This document shows, piece by piece, positions 1 to 6,590 of a stretch of DNA of 13,674 nt. Positions within the stretch are counted from its first letter, which is position 1. Every line of letters starts with the position of its first letter. The stretch is from an uncultured Clostridia bacterium. GTDB lineage: Bacteria > Bacillota > Clostridia > Lachnospirales > CAG-274. The stretch spans positions 1-13,674 of the forward strand of contig CANRCU010000031.1 in assembly GCA_947629215.1 (NCBI GenBank). Reading direction: 5' to 3'. The position numbers and the translations under genes are program-made. A model generated the notes under the pieces. The model ran no database searches and was not told the origin of the DNA. It worked only from the letters and a program-made list of their open reading frames with translations.

Positions 1-681
1 CGTTTCGGTGCGGAGTATACGTTTGCCGAGGGTAACGGGCATTACACCGTCGGTTTTTGCAAACTCTATCTCTTCGGGAGAAAATCCGCCTTCGGGGCCG
101 ATAAAAACTGCAATTTTTTTGCCTTTGAAATTTTCGGTAAAATCCTTCAGACCCTTTTTTTGCTCGTTTTCATAGGGTATAAGCCGACCGTCGGCTTGTC
201 TGCTGTCCGCTATGGCTTCTTTAAAGCTCAAAATTTCACCCACCTCGGGTATTTTTCCGCGACCGCATTGTTTGGCTGCCGCAAGTGAAATTTTGTTCCA
301 GCGTTCGATTTTTTTATCGGCTTTCTTATCAAAATTCACGACACTGCGTTCGGTGTTTACGGGAACTATCCTGTCAATGCCTATCTCAACGCATTTCTGT
401 ATTATCAGCTCCATTTTATCGCCTTTGGGCAAGCCCTGATACAGAGTTATTTTTATTTCGGGTTCGTTCAGATCAAGATGCTTGTCGAGTATTTTTGCCC
501 GAACACAATTTTTGGTTATTTCAATAATTTCACATTCATAGTCGACGTCGTTGCCGTCGCCGACGGTTATACGGTCGCCAAGCTTGCAGCGCAAAACCTT
601 TGAGAGATGCCTGGAGTTTTCCTCATTTAATGCAATTACCCCGTTTTCTATGCTTTCGGGGGCGGTAAAATATTTCGGCAT
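1..681 (-). CDS. rsmE: 16S rRNA (uracil1498-N3)-methyltransferase RsmE, C-terminus cut by window edge
   Basis: RsmE uses S-adenosylmethionine to methylate N3 of a conserved uridine near the 3' end of 16S rRNA in the small subunit. The reading frame stays open from ATG at 681 to base 1, giving 227 visible residues. The family is usually about 240-250 long, so roughly the last 20 are missing. Visible family marks: the N-terminal PUA-like part with NSRHLSKVLR (residues 22-31), then the SPOUT-type knot domain with KGDKMELIIQKCVEIG (86-101), AAKQCGRGKIPEV (135-147), FIGPEGGFSPEE (193-204) and LGKRILRTET (218-227), the cofactor-binding knot. The start has a GAGG ribosome binding site that overlaps the prmA stop, with 4 bases between the genes. 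prmA followed by rsmE is a common pair in Firmicutes. It is the last visible gene of the minus-strand operon. Confidence 0.95.
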   Translation of the reverse strand, partial: MPKYFTAPESIENGVIALNEENSRHLSKVLRCKLGDRITVGDGNDVDYECEIIEITKNCVRAKILDKHLDLNEPEIKITLYQGLPKGDKMELIIQKCVEIGIDRIVPVNTERSVVNFDKKADKKIERWNKISLAAAKQCGRGKIPEVGEILSFKEAIADSRQADGRLIPYENEQKKGLKDFTENFKGKKIAVFIGPEGGFSPEEIEFAKTDGVMPVTLGKRILRTET

Positions 682-685
682 GGCT

Positions 686-1639
686 TTACCTCATTATTTG
701 GGCGGTCACCGACACCCATTCGTCCTTGAAATTTGTGTCCAGCACTTTCAGCCCGCTTTCTTCCATAGCGTTGTAAACGTCCTGTACTCTGTCGCGAATG
801 ATACCGCTTGCAATAAAAACGCCGTCGGTTTTCAACTGCTTTCTTACAAGCGGAGATATTGCGCAGATGACGTCCGCCACTATATTGGCGACCACTATGT
901 CATATTTTCCATAACCTATTTCGTCTTGGAGCGCTGTGTTGTCGATGACATTTCCGCTCGTTACATAATACTTTGAGCGGTCGATACCGTTAAATTCGGC
1001 ATTTTCGTATGCTGTTTTGATTGCATTTGCGTCAATATCCACGGCAAATGCGCTTTTGGCGCCTAAAAGCAGCGCTATTATCGACAGGATACCGCTGCCG
1101 CAGCCAAGGTCGGCAACAACGGAGTTTTCGTTGACATATTTTTCAAGCTGTATCATACAAAGCTGTGTGGTCTGGTGCAGACCCGTGCCGAACACATGCC
1201 CGGGATTTATGCTGAAAACGACCCTGCCGTCAGTATTTTCGACTTCCTCCCAAACGGGTTTTATAAGCAGTTTTTCGCCGACGGTAAAAGGCTTGTAATA
1301 ATCTTTCCATTTTTCGAGCCAGTCTTTGTCATCAAGGTCTTCGGTCGTTTCTATGGCAAGTCTGCCAAGGTCGATGCCCATATCTATCGCATTAAGTCTT
1401 TCAAGCTCTTCGCCGTAGGGGTTTGCGCTGACATAAATTATCAGGCGTGTTTCGCCGACGGGCTTGTTCAAAAGTTCCTCATCCACATAATCCCAGTATG
1501 TGCTGCTTTCATTCAAAAATTGTTTAAGCTCGTTGTCGTCCTCGACTTGTATGCCCGTGATGCCTGCTTCAAGCAGCGCTGCGCTGACGGGTTCGATACC
1601 TTCCGTTGTTGTATATATTTTTACTTCGGTCCATTTCAT
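686..1639 (-). CDS. prmA: Ribosomal protein L11 methyltransferase PrmA
   Basis: PrmA is a cytoplasmic class I methyltransferase that methylates amino groups of ribosomal protein L11 using S-adenosylmethionine. The 317-residue product has the usual family length. The N-terminal part (about 1-115) recognises substrate and ends in WKDYYKP (111-117). NPGHVFGTGLHQTTQLC (145-161) matches the family's GxxFGTGxHxTTxLC signature. The cofactor loop VVADLGCGSGILSI lies at 174-187, followed by AVDIDANAI (199-207), with the acidic residue expected to bind the ribose. DIVVANIVADVI (247-258) is the N-I-x-A motif IV. The ATG at 1639 is preceded by AGAAGGGA at a suitable distance. It lies 20 bases after the two-helix membrane gene and 4 bases before rsmE, so it is very probably cotranscribed with both. 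The modification is dispensable in model bacteria. Confidence 0.96.
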   Translation of the reverse strand: MKWTEVKIYTTTEGIEPVSAALLEAGITGIQVEDDNELKQFLNESSTYWDYVDEELLNKPVGETRLIIYVSANPYGEELERLNAIDMGIDLGRLAIETTEDLDDKDWLEKWKDYYKPFTVGEKLLIKPVWEEVENTDGRVVFSINPGHVFGTGLHQTTQLCMIQLEKYVNENSVVADLGCGSGILSIIALLLGAKSAFAVDIDANAIKTAYENAEFNGIDRSKYYVTSGNVIDNTALQDEIGYGKYDIVVANIVADVICAISPLVRKQLKTDGVFIASGIIRDRVQDVYNAMEESGLKVLDTNFKDEWVSVTAQIMR

Positions 1640-1659
1640 AATATCTTTCCCTTCTGTTT

Positions 1660-2160
1660 TTACTTTTGCGGAGTTATAATATTATTGACTATCTCATTGT
1701 AAAGGTTTCCAAGGTTTGTTACATTGCTGTCTTTCATTTTAAAAATACAAAAAATAATAAATATTGCCGCTATACAAAATAAGATAAGCACAAACCGCAA
1801 TACTTCGGTCGTTTCCGGCATAATTATCAGCGATAACAAAAACAGCAGAAACGCAGATAAAAAAATAACACAGAAAACAGCGGCAAATAAATTTTGCTTT
1901 ATACGTGCCGTTAAGGTAAATTCGTCATTTTTATCGTTAATATCTATTCGCATGACCGCCTTGACGGAGTTTACCGAAAAAAATGAAATTTTGCTTACAT
2001 TTATGACGGTATTATGCTTGTCGGGCTTGGTGCAGAGCGCTTCGCACCGATATTCGGGCAGCAAAGACAATATGTCCTGTTCTATTTTTTGTACATTTTC
2101 ATATTTGGTTTTCGGTATAACGTTTGTGTAAACAATATCCTTAAAATTTTCAAAAAACAT
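1660..2160 (-). CDS. Uncharacterised protein with two membrane helices
   Basis: I do not recognise this 166-residue protein. Residues 1-88 form a soluble, mixed-charge N-terminal part. Two hydrophobic stretches follow, about 90-113 and 119-141, joined by a very short turn (PETTEV), then a charged tail of about 25 residues containing KMKDSN. A hairpin pair of helices with both ends on one side of the membrane is therefore likely, and the ends are probably cytoplasmic because no signal peptide precedes them. The ATG at 2160 has a GAGG site about 9 bases upstream. It sits in the ddl-murI-prmA operon, 82 bases after the DUF2752 gene and 20 bases before prmA. Coding status rests on the intact frame, the ribosome binding site and the operon position. 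No function is claimed. Confidence 0.75.
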   Translation of the reverse strand: MFFENFKDIVYTNVIPKTKYENVQKIEQDILSLLPEYRCEALCTKPDKHNTVINVSKISFFSVNSVKAVMRIDINDKNDEFTLTARIKQNLFAAVFCVIFLSAFLLFLLSLIIMPETTEVLRFVLILFCIAAIFIIFCIFKMKDSNVTNLGNLYNEIVNNIITPQK

Positions 2161-2242
2161 AATATGGCCTCACGTATTTTATCGGCTAAGTAAAGCTGTG
2201 TACATCAGGCGGTATCCCTTCGGGTCGGAAATAAATTTTACT

Positions 2243-2575
2243 TTAAATTCTTATAATATAACATATTACAATACCCACAAACATACCTGCAATTGCAAGC
2301 ACATTTATCACATTACTTTTAAACGGTCTGAAATCACACACGGCAAACACCGCAATAACCGGCGCTGTCCAGAACATAGGGTGGTATGCAAAGGCTTTGC
2401 GTATGTCAAGCCTTAAAACGGATAACCACGCCCTTGTCATACCGCAGCCCGGACAAGGTATGCCCGTAACAGCCTTTATCGGGCAAAAACCGACAAAATT
2501 CACCCAGAAAATCACAAATAACAAAAACAGAAAAACAATAAATATTTTATTCTTAATATAAGATATTTTTCTCAA
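2243..2575 (-). CDS. DUF2752 family small membrane protein
   Basis: This small membrane protein of unknown function belongs to the DUF2752 family. The mark is CPIKAVTGIPCPGCGMTRAW (residues 31-50), then a stretch ending in AFAYHP (61-66), matching the family's CPGCGxTRA...HP pattern. With the start chosen here it has 110 residues and three hydrophobic segments, about 10-30, 66-80 and 88-108. The frame is open further upstream to a TTG at 2629 and a GTG at 2593. The former has no visible ribosome binding site and lies inside murI, and the latter's GAGG is only 2 bases away. TTG at 2575 has AGGAG 10 bases upstream, so I prefer it. It then begins 22 bases after the murI stop. The clustered cysteines suggest metal or disulfide chemistry, but no activity is known to me. 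Family confidence is good, start confidence moderate. Confidence 0.82.
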   Translation of the reverse strand: MRKISYIKNKIFIVFLFLLFVIFWVNFVGFCPIKAVTGIPCPGCGMTRAWLSVLRLDIRKAFAYHPMFWTAPVIAVFAVCDFRPFKSNVINVLAIAGMFVGIVICYIIRI

Positions 2576-2585
2576 ATAAATATTT

Positions 2586-2590
2586 CTCCT
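2586..2590 (-). promoter_or_regulatory. Ribosome binding site deciding the DUF2752 start
   Basis: On the minus strand AGGAG lies 10 bases before a TTG at 2575-2573, and it is the best Shine-Dalgarno match near the DUF2752 reading frame. It is just past the murI stop (2598-2600), as expected for re-initiation inside an operon. The upstream alternatives, TTG 2629 and GTG 2593, lack a well-placed site. Confidence 0.55.
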
Positions 2591-2597
2591 CACCGCC

Positions 2598-3401
2598 TCA
2601 ATATTTTTCAATATCCGTTTTTTCGGCAATATAATGCTGTTTCAGCAGTCTTTCGCAAAGTGTGTCGAAACTTTGGGTATGGTCGCTTACATAAAAGGTG
2701 CGGCTGCCGTCGCCGTCACTGTTGAGCATGTCGTTTGTTTCAAGAAATCTGCGCATTTTCATAGCCGTTGCCTTTGCCGGGTCGACAAGTGTGACATCGG
2801 TGCCGACAACCTTTGAGATACAGCGTTTCAAAAGCGGATAATGCGTACAGCCGAGAACGATGGTATCGACACCGTTTTCAAGCAGCGGATCAAGGTAGCT
2901 TTTTGCCGTAAGATAGGCTACTTCGTTATCCGTCCAGCCCTCCTCCGCAAGCGGAACAAAAAGCGGACACGGGTTTGTGAACACACGTATATCGGGCATA
3001 CGCTGTTTTATACCAAGCTCGTATGCGCCGCTGCGTACCGTCGCCTGTGTGCCGATTATGCCGACACGTTTGTTTTTGGTAGCATCTATGCAGCTTTCGA
3101 CACCTGCCGTTATTACCTCAAAAATAGGTATATCGGGAAAGGTGCGCACAAGAGAGTCATAGCTGTTTGAGCTGGCTGTATTGCAGGCAATTATTATTGC
3201 CTTTACATCCTTTGTCAGAAGAAAACGTATTATCTGTTCCGAAAACTTTGTAACGGTCTCTTTTGTTTTGGAGCCGTACGGCACCCTTGCCGTATCGCCG
3301 AAGTATATCGTTTTTTCGTTCGGCAGCACTTTCATGACCTGTTTTACAACGGTCAGACCGCCCACACCCGAATCAAAAAGCCCGATAGGTCTGTTATCCA
3401 T
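2598..3401 (-). CDS. murI: Glutamate racemase MurI
   Basis: MurI is a cofactor-independent cytoplasmic enzyme that interconverts L- and D-glutamate, supplying the D-Glu of peptidoglycan stem peptides. The 267-residue length is typical. Motifs in order: IGLFDSGVGGLTV (6-18) with Asp10 and Ser11; GDTARVPYGSK (35-45); IIACNTASS (70-78) with catalytic Cys73; VLGCTHYPLL (182-191) with the second catalytic Cys185 and His187. Both cysteines of the two-base mechanism are present, so the enzyme should be active. The ATG at 3401 follows ddl by 15 bases and has an AAGG-type site upstream. Together with ddl it forms a peptidoglycan precursor block, D-Glu and D-Ala-D-Ala being the two D-amino-acid inputs of the stem peptide. 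Amino-acid racemases of the aspartate group share the fold, but the motifs and the ddl neighbour favour MurI. Confidence 0.97.
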   Translation of the reverse strand: MDNRPIGLFDSGVGGLTVVKQVMKVLPNEKTIYFGDTARVPYGSKTKETVTKFSEQIIRFLLTKDVKAIIIACNTASSNSYDSLVRTFPDIPIFEVITAGVESCIDATKNKRVGIIGTQATVRSGAYELGIKQRMPDIRVFTNPCPLFVPLAEEGWTDNEVAYLTAKSYLDPLLENGVDTIVLGCTHYPLLKRCISKVVGTDVTLVDPAKATAMKMRRFLETNDMLNSDGDGSRTFYVSDHTQSFDTLCERLLKQHYIAEKTDIEKY

Positions 3402-3416
3402 TAATTATCGCCTGCC

Positions 3417-4487
3417 TTATTCGTCAAATCTTTCCAACCCGAGGTCAACTATTTCTTCCAAAAGAGCTTTGACGGGCAGCCCCTCATGCGCAAACAGCAT
3501 CGGGTACATACTGATAGATGTGAAGCCCGGCAGGGTATTTATTTCGTTAAATATGACTTTATGCGTACCTTTTTCAAGAAAGAAATCCACCCTTGCAAGA
3601 CCCGTGCCGTCAAGCGCCTTGAATATTTCAACGGCGGCTTTGCGTATTTCTTCAAGTTTGCCTTTTTGCAGTTTTGCGGGTACAACGGTGCGTGACGCCG
3701 CATTTTTATATTTTGCGCTGTAGCTGTAAAATTCTTCCGCAGGCAGTATCTCGCCGACTGTTGAGGCTTTTATATCACTGCCGCTGCCGAGTACCGCGCA
3801 TTCAAGCTCTCTGCCTATTATACCCTGCTCCACAACAACGGTCTTGTCATGTTCGCAGGCAAGTTTCAGCCCCTCGACAAGCTCTTTTTGGTCGTGCGCC
3901 TTTGTTATGCCCACACTTGAACCTGCGCAGGCAGGCTTTACAAACATGGGATAATTGCACGCCTGTTCTATCTTGCCGATCATACCGTCAAGGTCCTCTT
4001 CAAGCTCGTATTTGTGTGCCGCTATATACGGCGCTTGCTCAATACCGAGTTTTTCGACAATGAGCTTTGTAAATGCCTTATTCATGGAAACTGCCGAAGT
4101 AAGCACTCCGCAGCCGATATACGGCATATGCGCAAGCTCCAGCAGACCTTGGATCGTTCCGTCCTCGCCGTTTGCGCCGTGAAGCACAAGAAAGACCAGA
4201 TCTATGTGTATGTGCCTTACCTTGTCGCCCACGATACGCAACAGACCTTTATGCGACCTGTCGGGGCTGACAATACAGGTAGGGGCATATCTGTCCCAAC
4301 GTCCGCTGCCTATCGCCTCAAGAGGACCTTCATAAAGCTTCCACTCGCCTTCGGGTGTTATGTATACGGGTAATACGGTATATTTGTCATTATCAAGGTT
4401 TTGTATGACGGTTTCGGCGCTGAGTTTTGAGATCTCGTGTTCCGAGCTGACACCGCCGTAAACCACCGCAATTGTTTTTTTGTTCAT
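3417..4487 (-). CDS. ddl: D-alanine--D-alanine ligase
   Basis: Ddl joins two D-alanines with ATP to make the dipeptide that ends the peptidoglycan stem. The 356-residue product is of normal length for the longer (DdlA-like) forms. It is an ATP-grasp enzyme: VVYGGVSSEHEISKLSA (8-24) with Glu15 or Glu17 in the first substrate site; LHGANGEDGTIQG (102-114); FVKPACAGSSVGITK (182-196), the phosphate loop; VVEQGIIGRELECAVLG (218-234); EFYSYSAKY (252-260), the omega-loop; RVDFF (299-303) and FNEINTLPGFT (313-323), with Glu315 and Asn317 as likely Mg ligands. The tyrosine in the omega-loop is typical of D-Ala-D-Ala ligases rather than D-Ala-D-Lac or D-Ala-D-Ser resistance ligases, and no other van gene is nearby. 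It is the first gene of the minus-strand operon, 44 bases downstream of a strong promoter, with an AAAGGCGG-type site before the ATG. Confidence 0.96.
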   Translation of the reverse strand: MNKKTIAVVYGGVSSEHEISKLSAETVIQNLDNDKYTVLPVYITPEGEWKLYEGPLEAIGSGRWDRYAPTCIVSPDRSHKGLLRIVGDKVRHIHIDLVFLVLHGANGEDGTIQGLLELAHMPYIGCGVLTSAVSMNKAFTKLIVEKLGIEQAPYIAAHKYELEEDLDGMIGKIEQACNYPMFVKPACAGSSVGITKAHDQKELVEGLKLACEHDKTVVVEQGIIGRELECAVLGSGSDIKASTVGEILPAEEFYSYSAKYKNAASRTVVPAKLQKGKLEEIRKAAVEIFKALDGTGLARVDFFLEKGTHKVIFNEINTLPGFTSISMYPMLFAHEGLPVKALLEEIVDLGLERFDE

Positions 4488-4530
4488 ATATGCTGCCGCC
4501 TTTCGGTTTTTAGTTTTGTTTTATAATTTA

Positions 4531-4559
4531 AGTATAATACAATACGTTAAATTTTTCAA
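4531..4559 (-). promoter_or_regulatory. Sigma-A-type promoter for the ddl-murI-...-rsmE operon
   Basis: On the minus strand TTGAAA (4559-4554) and TATACT (4536-4531) are separated by exactly 17 bases, each differing from consensus by one base. Transcription should begin near 4523-4525, giving a leader of about 36-38 bases before the ddl ATG at 4487. The surrounding DNA is very AT-rich, so chance matches are easier, but the spacing and position are ideal. Confidence 0.7.
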
Positions 4560-4588
4560 CTGTTTATTTGCGTTTCGCATATTTCATA

Positions 4589-4598
4589 AGCGGCCGCT
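4589..4598. promoter_or_regulatory. 10-bp perfect palindrome next to the lipoprotein promoter, possible operator
   Basis: AGCGGCCGCT reads the same on both strands and is a GC island in otherwise AT-rich DNA. It ends one base before the TTGACA at 4600 and lies 30 bases upstream of the ddl -35 box, between the two divergent promoters. A dimeric regulator could bind here. There is no second copy in the region, so this is only suggestive. Confidence 0.2.
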
Positions 4599-4599
4599 A

Positions 4600-4628
4600 T
4601 TGACAAAATTCAATAAATATTGTACATT
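4600..4628 (+). promoter_or_regulatory. Probable promoter for the lipoprotein-kinase pair
   Basis: A perfect -35 box TTGACA (4600-4605) is followed after 17 bases by TACATT (4623-4628), a 4-of-6 match to the -10 consensus. A perfect TATAAT at 4628-4633 lies only 5 bases further, giving a 22-base spacer that is too long for the same -35. The weak -10 at correct spacing could mean the promoter is activator-dependent. The leader to the ATG at 4674 would be about 39 bases. Confidence 0.55.
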
Positions 4629-4673
4629 ATAATTGTAATAATTGAACGAATAATTTAAAAGGTGATATATACT

Positions 4674-6590
4674 ATGAATACAAAAAAATTACTCTGTCTT
4701 ATAACGGCTATTGCCTGTTTAGGCGGCTGTTCCGGGCAAAAAAACGAATTGCCCGAAGCCGGTAAAACGGTCGTTACCATGATGTACACGGGCGACCTGC
4801 CAAATCTTGAAAAGCTTGTCGAAAGTACCTATCCCGAAATAGACTTTCAAATAGAAACAAATGCTCACAGCACCCTTGACGGTGAGACCGAGCGCCGTCT
4901 GCGCAACGGTCACGGCAGCGATATTGTCGCAACCACCCTTGGAACGGGCAGCGTGCTTGACTATCTTGCAGACCTCAGCGCGGACGAATACATATCGGCA
5001 TATCAGTCGGACATTATGCACAAGACCACCAAAGACGGCAAAAACCTGTTTATACCGCTGCCTGCGCAGTATTACGGCTATATCTGTAATGTGACGCTTG
5101 CGAAAGAAAACGGTTTATCCTTACCGACAACCCGGGACGAGCTTTTTGCAATGCTTGAAAAAGCCAAGACCGAGCATATCGGCATGGACGAAAACGGTTA
5201 TGTCTTTGCAACAAACGGTTCGCCCGAAGTTACCGCCGCTTTTGTGCTTGCATCGGAGATACCCGATTTCTTTGGGCTTTCCGAGGGTATCAAGTGGCTT
5301 AACGATATGAAAAACGGCAAAGCCTATTTTTCGGAACAGCTCGGAACATGCATGGATCTCCCGCTTGAAATAATAGAAAAAGGCTATATGAACCCCGCGG
5401 GTTTTGAGTATAATTCAAACGCCGTGCCTATACTTGAAAAAATGCAGTCGGGCGAGATGCTTATGGCTTTTGACACGGTCGAAACGCTTGACAATATACG
5501 CAAAGACAGCAAATACGAATTTGATATGCTGCCCATACCGAGCGGCAAGGGCAACCCCTCATGGACGGTTTCGAGTCCGACGGCTTTTCTTGGCATAAAC
5601 AAAGCTCTGACCGAAAGCGGAAACGAGAGCAAGCTCGACGCCTGCCGCAAAATACTTTCGCTCATATCCACACCCGAAGGACAGGACGCTTTTATGCTTG
5701 ACAACGGGGCGGCTTATTCCTATCTGGTGGATTATACGCCCACATCGGATACAATACTGCCCGGTATAAAGGATTGTATCGAAAACGGCTATAATTACAA
5801 TATATCTATATCAAATGATTTTATGCGTTATTTCGGCAACCGCTGCAATACCGTGCTTTGCGGTCAGGCGGACGCCGTTTCCGTACTTGCGGAAATTGAC
5901 GAATATATGCGTAACGGCGGTACAGAAAATGCAACGCTGATAGGAACGATCGACCATGATATGATAGTTGAAAATTATAACGTGCGTTTAGAGGAAACGG
6001 AGATAGCAAACCTTATCGCCGACGCCGTAAGGGAGATGACCGACACGGATATTGCCGTGGTAAACGGCGGAGCTGTAAGGGGCAGCCTTTACAAAGGCGA
6101 TGTTTACAGTTACGACTTGGACTATGTATGCCCGTATGAGAATAATATAATAGTGCTTGAAGTAAATGCCGATGTTATAAGAAATATGCTTTCAAACGGT
6201 CTGTCGGCTATGGGATATAATGCAAAGATACCGGGAGGCAGGTTCCTGAATGTTTCGGGACTCAAATACACATTTACAAAGCCGACCGAAAACTCTGCGG
6301 CGCAGCTTGTCGACGTAACGCTTCCCGACGGTTCTCCGCTTGACGAAAACGCCGTGTATACCATTGCCGTGACCGATTATATGGCAGGCGCAAGCGGATA
6401 CCTTGACAACAACGGCGACGGCTTTACCATGCTCAATGTATACAGCGATGATGTGCCGAAGGCGGAAAATGTGAAACTTGTACGCGAAACCGAATACACG
6501 TTCCGCAGCGTATTGAAACAATATATTATCAGCCATAACAATGCAGAAATAGGTTCTCGTATCGAAGGAAGGATCACGGAAAATGTATAA
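4674..6590 (+). CDS. Lipoprotein: solute-binding domain fused to 5'-nucleotidase C-terminal domain
   Basis: This is a predicted surface lipoprotein of 638 residues with two ligand-binding modules. The signal peptide ends in the lipobox L16-G-G-C19, so Cys19 should carry the lipid. Residues about 31-415 look like a family 1 extracellular solute-binding protein: GDLPNLEKLVESTYPEI near the start, LFIPLPAQYYGYICN (125-139), GLSLPTTRDELFAML (147-161), and FDMLPIPSGKG to FLGINKAL (283-312). Residues about 433-595 match the 5'-nucleotidase C-terminal domain: RLEETEIANLIADAVRE (438-454), IAVVNGGAVRG (460-470), VCPYENNIIVLEV (485-497) and VTDYMA...NNGDGF (566-584). The metallophosphatase domain that normally precedes it, with its DxH and NHE motifs, is absent, so hydrolysis is not expected. 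ATG 4674 is preferred over the in-frame GTG 4662 because AGGTGAT sits 7 bases before it. The gene overlaps the downstream sensor kinase by 8 bases and no transporter genes are near. I infer a ligand-binding co-receptor role. Confidence 0.85.
   Translation: MNTKKLLCLITAIACLGGCSGQKNELPEAGKTVVTMMYTGDLPNLEKLVESTYPEIDFQIETNAHSTLDGETERRLRNGHGSDIVATTLGTGSVLDYLADLSADEYISAYQSDIMHKTTKDGKNLFIPLPAQYYGYICNVTLAKENGLSLPTTRDELFAMLEKAKTEHIGMDENGYVFATNGSPEVTAAFVLASEIPDFFGLSEGIKWLNDMKNGKAYFSEQLGTCMDLPLEIIEKGYMNPAGFEYNSNAVPILEKMQSGEMLMAFDTVETLDNIRKDSKYEFDMLPIPSGKGNPSWTVSSPTAFLGINKALTESGNESKLDACRKILSLISTPEGQDAFMLDNGAAYSYLVDYTPTSDTILPGIKDCIENGYNYNISISNDFMRYFGNRCNTVLCGQADAVSVLAEIDEYMRNGGTENATLIGTIDHDMIVENYNVRLEETEIANLIADAVREMTDTDIAVVNGGAVRGSLYKGDVYSYDLDYVCPYENNIIVLEVNADVIRNMLSNGLSAMGYNAKIPGGRFLNVSGLKYTFTKPTENSAAQLVDVTLPDGSPLDENAVYTIAVTDYMAGASGYLDNNGDGFTMLNVYSDDVPKAENVKLVRETEYTFRSVLKQYIISHNNAEIGSRIEGRITENV

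Noticed and set aside
551..976. Plus-strand open frames across rsmE and prmA (also 1017-1298 and 1175-1702)
   Set aside because: They are antisense to two well-supported methyltransferase genes and have no motifs, so they are shadows.
2176..2204. Minus-strand promoter-like TGTACA-17-TAAAAT before the two-helix protein gene
   Set aside because: Transcription would start inside or next to that gene's ribosome binding site, leaving almost no leader, and the -35 box matches only 4 of 6.
3181..3723. Plus-strand 180-codon frame across murI and ddl
   Set aside because: It is antisense to two enzymes with intact catalytic motifs and has no recognisable domain.
3417..4487. Possible vancomycin-resistance-type ligase
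   Set aside because: The omega-loop EFYSYSAKY keeps the tyrosine typical of D-Ala-D-Ala ligases, and there is no vanH, vanX, vanT or van-type two-component system nearby. The hybrid kinase is divergent and of a different class.
4662..4673. Upstream GTG start for the lipoprotein, adding four residues
   Set aside because: The GTG lies within the AGGTGAT ribosome binding site of the ATG at 4674, and the ATG gives a standard lipoprotein signal peptide.
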